A stretch of DNA of 45,958 nt from Gammaproteobacteria bacterium (GCA_029863705.1 JAOTUU010000006.1:1-45958); one strand, 5' to 3'; positions 16,997 to 26,936 are shown, counted from the stretch's first letter. The notes: a model not told the origin generated them from the letters alone. Numbers and translations are program-made.

Positions 16997-18180
16997 CAGT
17001 CAAAAGTGCAACGATGCCATTCCCGGCACGACTCAGAACCGAGTTCAAGCTCGATCCGGTGTTGCTGACGATAGTCATGACACTGCTTTTGGGTGGCTTC
17101 GTCATTCTGGCGTCGGCGTCGATCACGATCTCGGATAAGGTTTCCGGCGAGCCGTTCTTCTACGTGGAGCGGCAGCTACTTGCAGCAGTAATTGGCGCGG
17201 CTGCGGGGCTTTTCTGTCTTTTTGTGCCGATGCGAATTTGGCAAAGCGTTAGCCCCCTGTTACTGCTGGTCGCGCTTGCGCTCTTGTGCGTCGTCCTTAT
17301 TCCTGGCGTGGGTTATGAAGTCAACGGCAGCACGCGCTGGGTTCGTTTCGGCGTCATGAATCTGCAGGTCTCCGAGCCGGCACGCTTGTGCCTGCTGGTG
17401 TACCTGGCCGGTTACGTCGTACGCCAACAAAAGGCTTTACGCGAGCGCTTCGTCGGATTCCTGCGGCCCATGCTCGTGCTCAGTCTTGTGTGTGCGTTGT
17501 TGCTGGCCGAGCCAGACTTCGGCGCGGCTATTGTGTTGACCGCAACAGCACTAGCCATGTTGTTTGTCGCCGGCGCGAGAATCCGCGACTTCCTGTTGTT
17601 TTTCTCGGCAACGCTCGTCGCGATAGTAGTGCTGGCAGTGACGTCGCCATATCGAATGAAGCGCCTGACCGGTTTTCTCGACCCATGGGCCGATCCGTTC
17701 GACTCAGGTTTCCAGTTGACACAGTCGTTGATCGCGATCGGCAGAGGCGAGTGGTTCGGCGTCGGCCTTGGCGAAGGTGTGCAGAAGTTGTTCTACCTGC
17801 CCGAAGCGCACACCGACTTTGTGTTCGCGGTGTTTGCAGAAGAATTCGGTCTGCTGGGGTCGCTGCTTCTTATCGCCCTGTTCCTGGCGTTGCTATGGCG
17901 AATATTTAGCATTGCAAAGCGCGCCGCGAACGCGGAGCGTTTCTTCGAGGCTTACCTCGCGATGGGTCTTGGCACCTGGCTTGGACTGCAGGCGTTTATC
18001 AATGTCGGCGTAAATATGGGCCTGTTGCCGACCAAGGGTTTGACGTTGCCATTGATCAGCTACGGCCGCAGCAGCCTGATCGTCATTATGGCGGCCATCG
18101 GTCTGCTGTTACGCATTCACCACGAGCTTGTGGTTGACGCAAGGCCGGTAAACCGCAAACGGGGGGGGCGTAGGAAATGA
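16993..18180 (+). CDS. ftsW: Septal peptidoglycan glycosyltransferase FtsW
   Basis: This 395-residue SEDS-family membrane protein polymerises lipid II at the septum as the partner of FtsI. It has a cytoplasmic N-terminus and about ten transmembrane segments. Conserved features include the NGSTRWVRFG-type loop, EPDFGAA (about 165-171) with the catalytic-region aspartate, the LTGFLDPW segment, the ESHTDF-like block (here EAHTDF), and near the end GLLPTKGLTLPLISYGRSS, the SEDS signature. I chose the ATG at 16993, overlapping the murD TGA by 4 nt, over an upstream in-frame ATG at 16966. It ends with a basic tail and overlaps murG by 4 nt. Confidence 0.97.
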   Translation: MTVKSATMPFPARLRTEFKLDPVLLTIVMTLLLGGFVILASASITISDKVSGEPFFYVERQLLAAVIGAAAGLFCLFVPMRIWQSVSPLLLLVALALLCVVLIPGVGYEVNGSTRWVRFGVMNLQVSEPARLCLLVYLAGYVVRQQKALRERFVGFLRPMLVLSLVCALLLAEPDFGAAIVLTATALAMLFVAGARIRDFLLFFSATLVAIVVLAVTSPYRMKRLTGFLDPWADPFDSGFQLTQSLIAIGRGEWFGVGLGEGVQKLFYLPEAHTDFVFAVFAEEFGLLGSLLLIALFLALLWRIFSIAKRAANAERFFEAYLAMGLGTWLGLQAFINVGVNMGLLPTKGLTLPLISYGRSSLIVIMAAIGLLLRIHHELVVDARPVNRKRGGRRK

Positions 18181-19265
18181 GCGGGCGCCCCATTCTCGTC
18201 ATGGCAGGTGGCACCGGTGGACATGTCTATCCGGCACTCGCCGTTGCGCAAGCCCTTGAGGCTCATTCGCAGAACGTCGTTTGGCTCGGTACGCATCGCG
18301 GACTTGAGTCGACCGTCGTTCCAAATGCCGGCATCGACATCGAGTGGGTCAGCGTGCGCGGGCTGCGCCGCAAAGGCCTGCTTGCGATGCTAATGGCACC
18401 GTTACAAATAGCTTGGGCGCTCTTGCAGTCGCTCGGTGTAATTCTACGTCGCCGACCCGTTGTCGTGCTCGGCATGGGTGGCTTCGTATCCGGACCTGGC
18501 GGCCTTGCTGCCTGGCTTACCCGTCGGCCGCTCGTTATTCACGAGCAGAATGCGGCCGCCGGCCTAACAAACCGTCTTCTGGCGCGTCTCGCCCGGGTTG
18601 TGCTGCAAGCCTTCCCGGGCAGTTTTAATTCTCGAGTGAGAGCCGAGACCGTGGGTAACCCGGTCCGCGAAGACATTTCGGCTGTCGCCAAACCCATCGA
18701 TCGCTATAACGATCGGCAAGGTCCGCTGCGTTTGCTCGTACTCGGTGGCAGTCAGGGGGCGTTGGCGCTGAATACAACGGTGCCGGAGGCGCTGTCGAAA
18801 CTGACACAGCAGGAACGCCCGATCGTGCGCCATCAATGTGGTAGCCGGACAATTGATACGGCGCGGGATGCGTATGCCAGCCACGGGGTCGACGTCGAAC
18901 TGGTGCCTTTCATTGATGACATGGCCGAGGCGTATGCCTGGGCCGATCTTGTCGTTTGTCGTGCGGGTGCATTGACCGTTGCCGAACTCTGCGCAGTCGG
19001 CCTGCCCGCATTGTTTGTGCCTTATCCGTCGGCTGTCGATGACCATCAGACTGCAAACGCGAGGCCCATGGCAGACATTGGCGCTGCGGCCATCATCAGT
19101 GAGCGCGATCTTACTGCCGAGCTGCTGGCTAATTTGCTTCGCGAATGGCTGTCATCACGAAAGTCGCTTTTGGAGCGTGCCGGAAGGGCGCGTGAACTCG
19201 CAAAGCCACTGGCTCTGGCACGCATCACCGAGCTTTGCCTCGAACAGGCAGGAGTTGCGGCATGA
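18177..19265 (+). CDS. murG: UDP-GlcNAc:lipid I N-acetylglucosaminyltransferase MurG
   Basis: This 362-residue peripheral membrane GT-B enzyme converts lipid I to lipid II on the cytoplasmic face. The glycine-rich [14 protein letters not shown] (residues 11-24) is the first MurG signature. [30 protein letters not shown] and [10 protein letters not shown] follow in the right order, and the donor-site block with [21 protein letters not shown] closes the C-terminal domain. Length matches E. coli (355). Four-nucleotide overlaps link it to ftsW upstream and murC downstream. Confidence 0.98.
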   Translation: MSGRPILVMAGGTGGHVYPALAVAQALEAHSQNVVWLGTHRGLESTVVPNAGIDIEWVSVRGLRRKGLLAMLMAPLQIAWALLQSLGVILRRRPVVVLGMGGFVSGPGGLAAWLTRRPLVIHEQNAAAGLTNRLLARLARVVLQAFPGSFNSRVRAETVGNPVREDISAVAKPIDRYNDRQGPLRLLVLGGSQGALALNTTVPEALSKLTQQERPIVRHQCGSRTIDTARDAYASHGVDVELVPFIDDMAEAYAWADLVVCRAGALTVAELCAVGLPALFVPYPSAVDDHQTANARPMADIGAAAIISERDLTAELLANLLREWLSSRKSLLERAGRARELAKPLALARITELCLEQAGVAA

Positions 19266-20686
19266 TCAAACGTATGCGCCGAATTAATTGCGTGCACTTC
19301 GTCGGCATCGGCGGGTCAGGCATGTCTGGCATCGCTGAAGTCATGCTGAGTCTGGGTTACCAGGTACAAGGCTCGGATCTCAAACACAACAAACAAACAC
19401 GTCGCCTTGAACAACAAGGCGCTACCGTATTCATCGGCCACGCTGCGGAAAATATCTCGAAAGCAGACGCCGTCGTCGTCTCCAGCGCGGTCGATGAAAC
19501 CAACCCCGAAGTCGCGACGGCACGCGAGCGCCGAATGCCGGTTGTGCCACGTGCCGAAATGCTCGCCGAGCTCATGCGTTTTCGATATTCAATCGCTGTC
19601 GCTGGAACGCATGGCAAGACCACGACCACGAGTCTGGTCGCCAGTGTGCTCGCCGAAGGTGGACTTGACCCGACATTCGTCATTGGAGGCCGACTCAAGA
19701 GCGCCGACGCCAATGCGCGTCTGGGGCAGGGCGACTATCTCGTTGCAGAAGCAGACGAGAGCGATGCCTCATTCATGCATCTGAAACCGATGCTGGCGGT
19801 TGTCACCAATATCGATGCCGACCATATGTCGACCTACGACGGTGATATCGAAAAACTGCACTCCGCTTTTATCGGGTTCCTGCACAACCTGCCGTTTTAC
19901 GGCCTGGCTGTCGTGTGTATCGATGATGCCGGCGTCAAAGAAGTCATGGCCAACATTGGTCGCTCGATTGTCACCTACGGCATTAGCGATGACGCAGACG
20001 TCCGTGCTGAGAATATCGAATTTTCGAAAGGGCAAACCCGCTTCGATGTCATCCGTTCGGGTGATCGTGAACCGCTGCACGTGTCATTGCAATTACCGGG
20101 CATGCACAACGTTCGTAATGCGCTGGCAACAATTGCTGTCGCCGATGAGCTGCAGGTGAGTGACGGGGCTGTTGTAAATGCACTGCATGACTTTGAGGGG
20201 ATCGATCGCCGATTTCAGCATCTCGGTGTCATCGAAATTGCCGCCGGTAAAGTCATGCTGGTTGACGACTACGGCCACCACCCGACCGAGGTTGCTGCAA
20301 CCTTGTCTGCTGCCAGGTCCGGCTGGCCTGATCGGCGCGTCGTACTGGTTTTTCAGCCGCATCGTTACACTCGCACGCGCGACCTGATGGACGATTTCGC
20401 GATGGTTCTCTCCGCGGCCGATGTGGTCGTCGTGCTCGATGTTTACGCGGCAGGTGAGGCGCCGATCGCCGGAGCAGATGGTCGGGCGATAACACGCGCG
20501 ATTCGTACGCGCGGCACGATCGAGCCAGTGTTTGTCGAGACATTGGATGAGTTGCAGCCAGTACTCGAAAGCCTGCTCGAAGACGGTGACCTCGTGTTAA
20601 CGATGGGGGCGGGCGACATCGGCGTCTATGCCGGTCGACTGCCGGAAATGCTGTCTGTCAAACCGTCGCTCAAGGTGCACTCATGA
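19262..20686 (+). CDS. murC: UDP-MurNAc:L-alanine ligase MurC
   Basis: This 474-residue enzyme starts stem-peptide synthesis by adding L-alanine to UDP-MurNAc. The N-terminus shows [16 protein letters not shown] (about residues 14-29) and GSDL. The ATP loop is [11 protein letters not shown], with the EADESDASF block after it, and [10 protein letters not shown] in the C-terminal half is a MurC hallmark, followed by FQPHRYTRT. Translation from the ATG at 19262 overlaps the murG stop by 4 nt. The nine-codon upstream extension of the frame is not needed. It overlaps murB by 4 nt. Confidence 0.98.
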   Translation: MIKRMRRINCVHFVGIGGSGMSGIAEVMLSLGYQVQGSDLKHNKQTRRLEQQGATVFIGHAAENISKADAVVVSSAVDETNPEVATARERRMPVVPRAEMLAELMRFRYSIAVAGTHGKTTTTSLVASVLAEGGLDPTFVIGGRLKSADANARLGQGDYLVAEADESDASFMHLKPMLAVVTNIDADHMSTYDGDIEKLHSAFIGFLHNLPFYGLAVVCIDDAGVKEVMANIGRSIVTYGISDDADVRAENIEFSKGQTRFDVIRSGDREPLHVSLQLPGMHNVRNALATIAVADELQVSDGAVVNALHDFEGIDRRFQHLGVIEIAAGKVMLVDDYGHHPTEVAATLSAARSGWPDRRVVLVFQPHRYTRTRDLMDDFAMVLSAADVVVVLDVYAAGEAPIAGADGRAITRAIRTRGTIEPVFVETLDELQPVLESLLEDGDLVLTMGAGDIGVYAGRLPEMLSVKPSLKVHS

Positions 20687-21582
20687 TGGCGGCAACAGCC
20701 ACAAGCGCGGCGCGCGGCGAGCTTCGGTTGAACGAGCCGATGAGCAAGCACACATCGTGGCGTGTGGGTGGTCCTGCCGAGACGTTCTTCGTCCCGAACA
20801 GCCTCGAAGATCTGTCTTTATTCTTGCAGGAGCTCAACGAAGGAATTCCCGTATTTTGGTTCGGCGTCGGGACGAACCTGCTGGTTCGAGACGGTGGCAT
20901 TCACGGCGTTGTGATCTCAGCTTCAAGCATCTTGCGCACCCTCGAGAGGCTCGATCACTATCTCGTCAAAGCCGGCGCCGGGCTGCCCTGTACTCAACTT
21001 GCCCGGCAGTGCGTCCGCTGGGGTCTCGGCCCGTCGGAATTCTTCGCCGGTATCCCCGGCACAATTGGCGGCGCACTGGCGATGAATGCAGGTGCCCACG
21101 GCGGAGAAACCTGGGATCGTGTCGAGTCGGTGCGCAGCATTGATCGTAGCGGCGAAATTCACGAGCGCGCGCCCGGCGAATACACGGTTGGCTACCGGAG
21201 CGTGACAGGTCCGATGAATGAATGGTTCATCGAGGCGACGTTGCGTTTCGACGCCGATGTAACGCCGAGCGCCGAAGATATGAAATCGATGCTGGAACGG
21301 CGCAAGAGAACACAGCCGCTTGGCTTGCCGAGTTGCGGCTCAGTCTTTCGCAATCCGCCGGGTGACCATGCCGCCAGGCTTATTGAAGCCGCTGGCCTGA
21401 AAGGATTTTCAATCGGTGGCGCCGAGGTTTCCCGGAAGCACGCCAATTTCATTATCAATAGCGATAATGCGACGGCGTCCGATGTCGAAGAGCTGATCGG
21501 GTACGTGCGCCAAGCCGTGCTCGAGAAACACGGTGTTGAACTCATTCATGAAGTCAGGATTGTCGGCGAGGTGGCGAAATGA
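20683..21582 (+). CDS. murB: UDP-N-acetylenolpyruvoylglucosamine reductase MurB (type II)
   Basis: This 299-residue FAD enzyme reduces UDP-GlcNAc-enolpyruvate to UDP-MurNAc with NADPH. The FAD-binding pattern [10 protein letters not shown] (residues 24-33), then [12 protein letters not shown] and [18 protein letters not shown], are intact. The active-site block [10 protein letters not shown] carries the serine proton donor, and [14 protein letters not shown] is present near the C-terminus. The short length and the missing inserted substrate-lid region of the E. coli enzyme (342 residues) identify the type II form. That form is often embedded in the dcw cluster between murC and ddlB, as here. 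It overlaps both neighbours by 4 nt. Confidence 0.96.
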   Translation: MMAATATSAARGELRLNEPMSKHTSWRVGGPAETFFVPNSLEDLSLFLQELNEGIPVFWFGVGTNLLVRDGGIHGVVISASSILRTLERLDHYLVKAGAGLPCTQLARQCVRWGLGPSEFFAGIPGTIGGALAMNAGAHGGETWDRVESVRSIDRSGEIHERAPGEYTVGYRSVTGPMNEWFIEATLRFDADVTPSAEDMKSMLERRKRTQPLGLPSCGSVFRNPPGDHAARLIEAAGLKGFSIGGAEVSRKHANFIINSDNATASDVEELIGYVRQAVLEKHGVELIHEVRIVGEVAK

Positions 21583-22580
21583 GCCGCACAGCGACAATGC
21601 CGGAACAACGTTCGGTCATCGAGCATGCCGGCGACTTCGGGCGGGTTGCAGTCATGTTGGGCGGATCGTCCCCAGAGCGGGAAGTATCGCTCGATAGTGG
21701 CGGCGCGGTGCTCAAGGCTCTGCAGTTAAAGGGCGTCGATGCCCATGCATGGGATCCAGCTGAAAAGAGCCTGGTGGAATTCGCGAAGGCTGGTTTCGAT
21801 CGCGTGTGGATCGCATTACACGGCACAGGCGGTGAGGACGGTTCGCTGCAAGGTGCCCTGGAGTGGCTCGACACTCCTTACACCGGCAGTGGAGTCATGG
21901 CCTCCGCGCTGGCGATGGACAAAGTTCGCAGCAAACATCTGTTTGAGGCAGCGGGCATTCCGACACCGGAGTACGCCGTTGTCCGCCACAAAGCAGACGC
22001 TGTTCTCGCCGTTGAGTCTTTTGGCTTTCCTATCATCCTCAAGCCAGCCGAGCAGGGTTCAAGCGTAGGTATGAGCAAGGTCTTCGAACCTGAAGACCTT
22101 GACGACGCCGTTGAACTGTCTCTCGCCTACGGTGGGGTTGCGCTTGCGGAACGATGCATCGTTGGTGACGAGTTCACCGTTGCGGTTCTGCAGGGTGAGG
22201 CGTTGCCGAGTATTCGCATTGAAACCCCGCGCGTGTTCTACGACTACCGCGCGAAGTACGAATCTGATCGCACCGAGTATCACTGCCCCGGAACGACAAA
22301 TGCCGAGACCGAAGCGCTGTATGCGGGCCTGGCGATTGCCGCATTCAACGAATTGGGCTGCTCCGGGTGGGGCCGTGTTGATTTTATGACCGGCGATGAC
22401 GGCCGGCCGCAGGTGCTCGAAGCCAATACGGTTCCGGGCATGACGAGCCACAGTCTTGTGCCGATGGCGGCGAACAGGGCGGGCATCGATTTTGCAGAGC
22501 TTTGCTGGCGCATTCTCGAAACGAGCGTCGGCCAGGGAATTCAATCCAAACCGCTGGAGGTGGCTGCCAATGACGCGTAA
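21579..22580 (+). CDS. ddlB: D-alanine-D-alanine ligase DdlB
   Basis: This 333-residue ATP-grasp ligase makes the D-Ala-D-Ala dipeptide used by MurF. MLGGSSPEREVSLDSG (about residues 25-40), the ALHGTGGEDG loop, the GSGVMASALAMDK stretch, the KPAEQGSSVGM ATP-binding segment and the C-terminal metal-site strand QVLEANTVPGMTSHSLVP are all present. It is slightly longer at the N-terminus than E. coli DdlB (306). The frame starts at the ATG that overlaps the murB stop by 4 nt. The first 20 residues look unconserved, and the ATG at codon 7 (21597) is a possible alternative start. The ftsQ start lies inside its last 11 nt. Confidence 0.96.
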   Translation: MSRTATMPEQRSVIEHAGDFGRVAVMLGGSSPEREVSLDSGGAVLKALQLKGVDAHAWDPAEKSLVEFAKAGFDRVWIALHGTGGEDGSLQGALEWLDTPYTGSGVMASALAMDKVRSKHLFEAAGIPTPEYAVVRHKADAVLAVESFGFPIILKPAEQGSSVGMSKVFEPEDLDDAVELSLAYGGVALAERCIVGDEFTVAVLQGEALPSIRIETPRVFYDYRAKYESDRTEYHCPGTTNAETEALYAGLAIAAFNELGCSGWGRVDFMTGDDGRPQVLEANTVPGMTSHSLVPMAANRAGIDFAELCWRILETSVGQGIQSKPLEVAANDA

Positions 22581-23382
22581 GCAAGCACGACGCAAGAAGC
22601 AGAAGAAGGCCGCCTGGTTCAAGATGCCCAGCATTCGAGTGGCGCATGTCGTTGCCCCACTTGTTGCGATTGGCGCGGTTATCGCGACCTATCTGGCGAG
22701 TGCAACAATGCTTGATCGCCCCATCCGATCTATCGAAATCAGCGGGCCGTTTCAACGGGTCACGGCATTGCAGATAGAAGAAGCGATCAGCGATGAGATG
22801 ACGGACGGCTTTGTCAGCGCTGACCTCGCTGTCATTCAGCGACGCATCGTCGAACTGCCGTGGATCGATCAGGCGATGGTCGCCAGACGCTGGCCGAGCC
22901 GAATTCGAATTTCGGTGACCGAACAGGTGCCGGCAGCTATCTGGGGTGAACGTGGTCTCCTCAATGTTCGCGGTGAGCTCTTCGTCACCAGCGCTCGGCA
23001 CATCCCCGCCGAACTACCGCGGCTCAGCGGACCCGAAAATCGCTCAGCAGAAGTAGCCTCACGCTACCTCGAAGTGCGCGACCGGCTGATCCCGGTTGGC
23101 CTGGATCTGCGCAGCGTACATCTCGATCCGCGTGGTGCGTGGCAAATGACATTGCACAACGGCGTCGATGTGAGGCTCGGCCGACGTGACATCGATGAGC
23201 GTACGGATCTGTTTCTCGACATCGTCGCGGACATCATTACCGGCCGCGCGGCAGAAATCCAGTACGTCGATATGCGGTACAGCAACGGTTTTACGATTGG
23301 GTGGAACAATGGTTCGCGATCGCCGGTTACCGATCCGGAAGAGGGCGTCGACAAAATGCTCGCCTTGAGAGGAAACCGCTGA
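22570..23382 (+). CDS. ftsQ: Cell division protein FtsQ
   Basis: This 270-residue bitopic protein is the hub of the FtsQLB complex. It has a strongly basic cytoplasmic tail (residues 2-16 with many K and R), one transmembrane helix (about 28-45), then a POTRA domain starting near SIEISGPFQRVTALQIEEAI and the beta domain containing WIDQAMVARRWPSRIRISVTEQVP. That last block, W-[IV]-x-x-A-x-V-x-R-x-W-P, is highly typical. The start ATG at 22570 lies within the end of ddlB (11-nt overlap). The longer upstream frame would only translate ddlB out of frame. ftsA begins on the next base after its stop. Confidence 0.96.
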   Translation: MTRKQARRKKQKKAAWFKMPSIRVAHVVAPLVAIGAVIATYLASATMLDRPIRSIEISGPFQRVTALQIEEAISDEMTDGFVSADLAVIQRRIVELPWIDQAMVARRWPSRIRISVTEQVPAAIWGERGLLNVRGELFVTSARHIPAELPRLSGPENRSAEVASRYLEVRDRLIPVGLDLRSVHLDPRGAWQMTLHNGVDVRLGRRDIDERTDLFLDIVADIITGRAAEIQYVDMRYSNGFTIGWNNGSRSPVTDPEEGVDKMLALRGNR

Positions 23383-24621
23383 ATGTCCAATCGCGCGGAC
23401 AAAAATCTGATTGTCGGACTCGATATCGGCACGTCCAAAGTCGTCGCAATCGTTGGCGAAATAAATGACGACGGTGGCATCGAGGTCGTGGGAATTGGCA
23501 CTCACCCGTCGCGCGGCTTGAAAAAAGGCGTGGTCGTGAATATCGAATCGACCGTGCACTCAATTCAGCGCGCGGTTGAAGAAGCAGAGTTGATGGCTGG
23601 ATGCGACATCCATTCCGTCTATACAGGTATCGCCGGCAGCCACGTTCGCAGCTTGAATTCACACGGCATCGTCGCGATTCGAGACAAGGAAGTGAGCGCC
23701 AGTGATGTCGATCGAGTCATCGACGCCGCACGAGCCGTTGCGATTCCGGCCGACCAGAAAATTCTGCACATCCTGCCACAGGAGTTCCTGATCGATAGCC
23801 AGGAAGGAATCCGCGAGCCGATTGGCATGTCCGGTGTGCGACTTGAGGCAAAGGTTCACATGGTGACGGGTGCCGAAAGCGCCGCGCAGAACATCGTCAA
23901 GTGCGTACAGCGTTGCGGGCTCGAAGTCGATGACATCGTTCTGGAACAGCTGGCGTCGAGTTACTCGGTGCTTACGGATGACGAGAAAGAGCTGGGCTCC
24001 TGCATCGTCGATGTGGGCGGTGGCACGACCGATCTCGCGGTCTTCCTCGGCGGTGCAATTCAGCATACGGCAGTTATTCCTATCGCTGGTGACCAGGTCA
24101 CCAACGACATCGCCGTGTCGATGAGGACGCCGACGCAATACGCCGAAGAAATCAAGATCAAGTACGCCTGCGCATTGTCGCAATTGGCGAACCCGGACGA
24201 GACTATCGAAGTACCCAGTGTGGGTGAGAGGCCACCACGCCGCCTTGCGCGCCAGACTCTGGCCGAGATCGTCGAGCCGCGCTACGAGGAGTTGTTCGGG
24301 CTGATCCGCGATGAGTTGCGTCGCAGCGGCTTCGAAGAGTTGATCGCAGCAGGAATCATCATCACAGGCGGTAGCGCCAAAATGGAAGGCGCCGTCGAGC
24401 TGGCAGAGGAAGTGTTCCACATGCCTGTGCGCGTCGGCTCACCACAGTATGTCGAAGGGCTGATGGACGTTGTGCGTAACCCGATTTACGCCACGGGTGT
24501 CGGTTTGCTTCTTTATGGCTTTGAAAATCTAACGCGTCGAACGACACGTGCAACAGCAATCAGCGGCAACGCAGGTGACGTGTGGAAACGCATGAAAGCC
24601 TGGTTCGGCGGACAGTTTTAG
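23383..24621 (+). CDS. ftsA: Cell division protein FtsA
   Basis: This 412-residue actin-like ATPase anchors FtsZ filaments to the membrane and recruits late division proteins. The phosphate-1 loop VGLDIGTSKVVAIVGE lies at residues 11-26. The 1C subdomain follows, then the phosphate-2 region CIVDVGGGTTDLAVF and the adenosine motif GIIITGGSAKMEG. The C-terminus ends with VWKRMKAWFGGQF, an amphipathic membrane-targeting helix as expected. It starts directly after the ftsQ stop and is separated from ftsZ by a 77-nt spacer, the first real gap since the start of rsmH. Confidence 0.97.
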   Translation: MSNRADKNLIVGLDIGTSKVVAIVGEINDDGGIEVVGIGTHPSRGLKKGVVVNIESTVHSIQRAVEEAELMAGCDIHSVYTGIAGSHVRSLNSHGIVAIRDKEVSASDVDRVIDAARAVAIPADQKILHILPQEFLIDSQEGIREPIGMSGVRLEAKVHMVTGAESAAQNIVKCVQRCGLEVDDIVLEQLASSYSVLTDDEKELGSCIVDVGGGTTDLAVFLGGAIQHTAVIPIAGDQVTNDIAVSMRTPTQYAEEIKIKYACALSQLANPDETIEVPSVGERPPRRLARQTLAEIVEPRYEELFGLIRDELRRSGFEELIAAGIIITGGSAKMEGAVELAEEVFHMPVRVGSPQYVEGLMDVVRNPIYATGVGLLLYGFENLTRRTTRATAISGNAGDVWKRMKAWFGGQF

Positions 24622-24626
24622 GAAGT

Positions 24627-24668
24627 CCGGCATGCAATCGCCGGGGTATTACAAACGGGGCTTGCCCC
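24627..24668 (+). other. Two small hairpins in the ftsA-ftsZ spacer
   Basis: CCGGC/GCCGG (24627-24644, 8-nt loop) and GGGG-CTTG-CCCC (24657-24668) are two consecutive stem-loops ahead of the ftsZ ribosome-binding site. Neither is followed by a T-run. They could shape translation, processing or stability of the ftsZ message. No function is demonstrated by the sequence. Confidence 0.35.
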
Positions 24669-24698
24669 ATCAAGAGGTCTACAGCGGAGGAATCACTA

Positions 24699-25847
24699 AT
24701 GTTTGAATTAATGGATGCGCATAGTCAAAGCGCTGTCATAAAGGTCATCGGCGTCGGCGGAGGCGGTGGCAATGCCGTCGCCCACATGGTCGATGCCGGC
24801 ATCGAAGGCGTCGATTTTATCTGCGCCAATACCGATGCGCAGGCGCTAAGCAGCGCCCGCGTGAGGACGGCGCTGCAAATTGGCTGCAATATTACGAAAG
24901 GTCTCGGTGCCGGTGCCGATCCCGATATCGGCCGCCAGGCAGCAATGGAGGACCGTGATCGGATCAAAGAAGTCATCGAAGGTGCCGACATGCTGTTCAT
25001 TACGGCCGGCATGGGCGGTGGTACCGGCACGGGCGCAACGCCGATTGTGGCTCAGGTTGCCAAAGAGCTCGGTATCCTGACGGTCGCGGTCGTCACGAAG
25101 CCTTTCCTGATGGAAGGCGGCAAACGCATGAGTATTGCGGATCAGGGCATCGCCGAACTTGGCAAGCACGTTGACTCGCTAATTACGATTCCGAACGAGA
25201 AGCTACTTAACGTTCTTGGCGGTGAAACCACATTGCTGGACGCTTTTCGCTCAGCCAACCAGGTGCTGCAGGGTGCAGTGCAGGGTATTGCCGAGTTGAT
25301 AACCCGGCCCGGCCTGATCAATGTCGACTTCGCTGACGTCAAGACCGTCATGGCTGAGATGGGCATGGCAATGATGGGCTCAGGTACCTCTTCGGGTGAG
25401 GATCGTGCACGAGAGGCGGCTGAAGCGGCTATCTCCAGTCCGCTGCTTGAGGATATCAATCTTGCCGGCGCCAATGGAATACTCGCGAATGTCACGGCGG
25501 GTATGGATCTGTCGATCGGTGAGTTCCAGGAAGTCGGCAATACGATCAAGGAATTCGCATCGGATGACGCGACAGTGGTCATCGGTACGGTGATCGATCC
25601 GGATATGACTGACATGATTCGTGTGACAGTTGTCGCAACCGGACTGGGCCACTGTGCCGCCAACGCGGAATCGCCGATGCGCATTGTGCGTCGGCCTGCT
25701 GCAGCTGGCGCCAGCGAACCGAATTACCATGGCTTTGATAAGCCCACCGTGCAAAGAAAACGCGCGGTTGGCGATGGCCTGGAAGATGCCGGGCTACACG
25801 AAGAGTTACTCGATATTCCGGCGTTCCTGCGCCGACAGGCCGACTGA
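24699..25847 (+). CDS. ftsZ: Cell division protein FtsZ
   Basis: This 382-residue tubulin-like GTPase assembles the cytokinetic ring. The N-terminal GVGGGGGNAV nucleotide loop (residues 18-27), NTDAQAL and the tubulin signature GGGTGTG (about 105-111) are all present. A short variable linker leads to the conserved C-terminal peptide LDIPAFLRRQAD, the docking site for FtsA, ZipA and, by family knowledge, ZapD (also encoded here). The start is set by a strong GGAGG ribosome-binding site 8 nt before the ATG at 24699. The frame is open upstream to 24582, but those residues are the ftsA end read out of frame. The stronger initiation signal fits the need for excess FtsZ over FtsA. Confidence 0.98.
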   Translation: MFELMDAHSQSAVIKVIGVGGGGGNAVAHMVDAGIEGVDFICANTDAQALSSARVRTALQIGCNITKGLGAGADPDIGRQAAMEDRDRIKEVIEGADMLFITAGMGGGTGTGATPIVAQVAKELGILTVAVVTKPFLMEGGKRMSIADQGIAELGKHVDSLITIPNEKLLNVLGGETTLLDAFRSANQVLQGAVQGIAELITRPGLINVDFADVKTVMAEMGMAMMGSGTSSGEDRAREAAEAAISSPLLEDINLAGANGILANVTAGMDLSIGEFQEVGNTIKEFASDDATVVIGTVIDPDMTDMIRVTVVATGLGHCAANAESPMRIVRRPAAAGASEPNYHGFDKPTVQRKRAVGDGLEDAGLHEELLDIPAFLRRQAD

Positions 25848-25883
25848 CGACAGGAAAGACCGTCAGACGACTACCTCCGCTTT

Positions 25884-25908
25884 GCCGGCCCGGATCATCC
25901 GGGCCGGC
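25884..25908 (+). terminator. Strong hairpin after ftsZ
   Basis: A perfect 11-bp inverted repeat, GCCGGCCCGGA/TCCGGGCCGGC, with a TCA loop lies 36 nt after the ftsZ stop. A pyrimidine-rich but interrupted tract (TATCTTCCTTCCC) follows. It is probably a terminator or attenuator marking the end of the dcw transcript before lpxC. Confidence 0.6.
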
Positions 25909-25977
25909 TATCTTCCTTCCCGCCGACTCGGTAACTTGGCAGTTCACCTGACTGAAGTTCTCTAAGAGATTGAATTC

Positions 25978-26006
25978 TTGGAGAGTTTTCACTCGTGTGG
26001 TAATCT
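25978..26006 (+). promoter_or_regulatory. lpxC promoter with extended -10
   Basis: TTGGAG (25978-25983) and TAATCT (26001-26006) are 17 nt apart, with TG at the extended -10 position (25998-25999). Initiation would fall near 26012-26014, one to three bases before the lpxC ATG at 26015. No ribosome-binding sequence is seen before that ATG, so a leaderless or nearly leaderless message is possible. Confidence 0.5.
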
Positions 26007-26014
26007 TCTCCGCG

Positions 26015-26923
26015 ATGTTGCGACAACGAACTCTAAAATCGACTATTCACGCGACAGGCGTGGGTCTGCACACCGGTGACAAGGTGTATATGACACTTCG
26101 ACCTGCGGCGGAAAATTCCGGAATTACGTTTCGTCGTGTTGACCTCGATCGGCCGGTGGATATCAAAGCCGATGCCAACCTGGTTGGCGAGACAATGCTC
26201 GGAACGACGCTGATCAAGGACGGTGTCAAAGTTGCTACCGTCGAACACCTGATGTCGGCGCTGGCCGGCCTGGGCATAGACAACCTGCACATCGACTTGT
26301 CTGCACCTGAGGTGCCTATTATGGATGGCAGCGCAGGTCCCTTCGTCTTCCTGCTGCAATCGGCAGGTATCGAAGAGCAAAATGCTGCCAAAAAGTTTAT
26401 CCGTATCAAACGTAAGATTCGCGTTGAGGATGGCGAAAAATGGGCAGAGCTTTTGCCGTTTAATGGCTTCAAAGTGAACTTCGAGGTGTATTTCAATCAC
26501 CCAGTATTCAACAAGCTCAAGCAACAGGCCACCATCGATTTTTCATCGACCTCGTTTCTGAAGGAGGTTAGCCGAGCGCGAACCTTTTGTTTCCTGCGTG
26601 ATGTCGAAGCTCTGCGCGAGCGTAACCTCACGCTTGGCGGCAGCATGGACAACGCGATTGTTCTCGATGACTATCGAATTCTCAACGAAGATGGCCTGCG
26701 TTACTCAAACGAATTCGTCATCCACAAGATTCTCGATGCGATAGGCGACATCTACTTGCTCGGCCACTGTGTAATTGGGGAGTTTCGCGCTTACAAATCA
26801 GGCCACGACCTCAACAACAAATTGTTGCGCGCACTGCTGCAGGAATCTTCGGCGTGGGACGAAGTTACCTTCGAAGATTCTCGCAAGGCACCAATCTCGT
26901 ACGCGACTCCGTCGTACGCTTAA
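26015..26923 (+). CDS. lpxC: UDP-3-O-acyl-N-acetylglucosamine deacetylase LpxC
   Basis: This 302-residue zinc deacetylase performs the committed step of lipid A synthesis. It begins [19 protein letters not shown], matching the family start, so the 15-codon upstream TTG extension was rejected. The metal and active-site elements are VEHLMSAL (H78 as zinc ligand), the second set HKILDAIGD (the second-domain His and Asp ligands), and the catalytic histidine in SGHDLNN. Length matches E. coli (305). The C-terminus ends in small, weakly hydrophobic residues (ATPSYA). In E. coli the tail is the FtsH recognition signal, and whether this one is recognised cannot be told by eye. A hairpin separates it from ftsZ and it has its own promoter. 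Confidence 0.97.
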   Translation: MLRQRTLKSTIHATGVGLHTGDKVYMTLRPAAENSGITFRRVDLDRPVDIKADANLVGETMLGTTLIKDGVKVATVEHLMSALAGLGIDNLHIDLSAPEVPIMDGSAGPFVFLLQSAGIEEQNAAKKFIRIKRKIRVEDGEKWAELLPFNGFKVNFEVYFNHPVFNKLKQQATIDFSSTSFLKEVSRARTFCFLRDVEALRERNLTLGGSMDNAIVLDDYRILNEDGLRYSNEFVIHKILDAIGDIYLLGHCVIGEFRAYKSGHDLNNKLLRALLQESSAWDEVTFEDSRKAPISYATPSYA

Positions 26924-26936
26924 AAAACGAACCTAC

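Noticed and set aside
23659-24420. Long minus-strand frame opposite ftsA, and similar frames opposite murE, murF, ftsI and sucC
   Set aside because: All are antisense to strongly conserved genes, lack ribosome-binding sites and family motifs, and follow from codon bias of the real gene.
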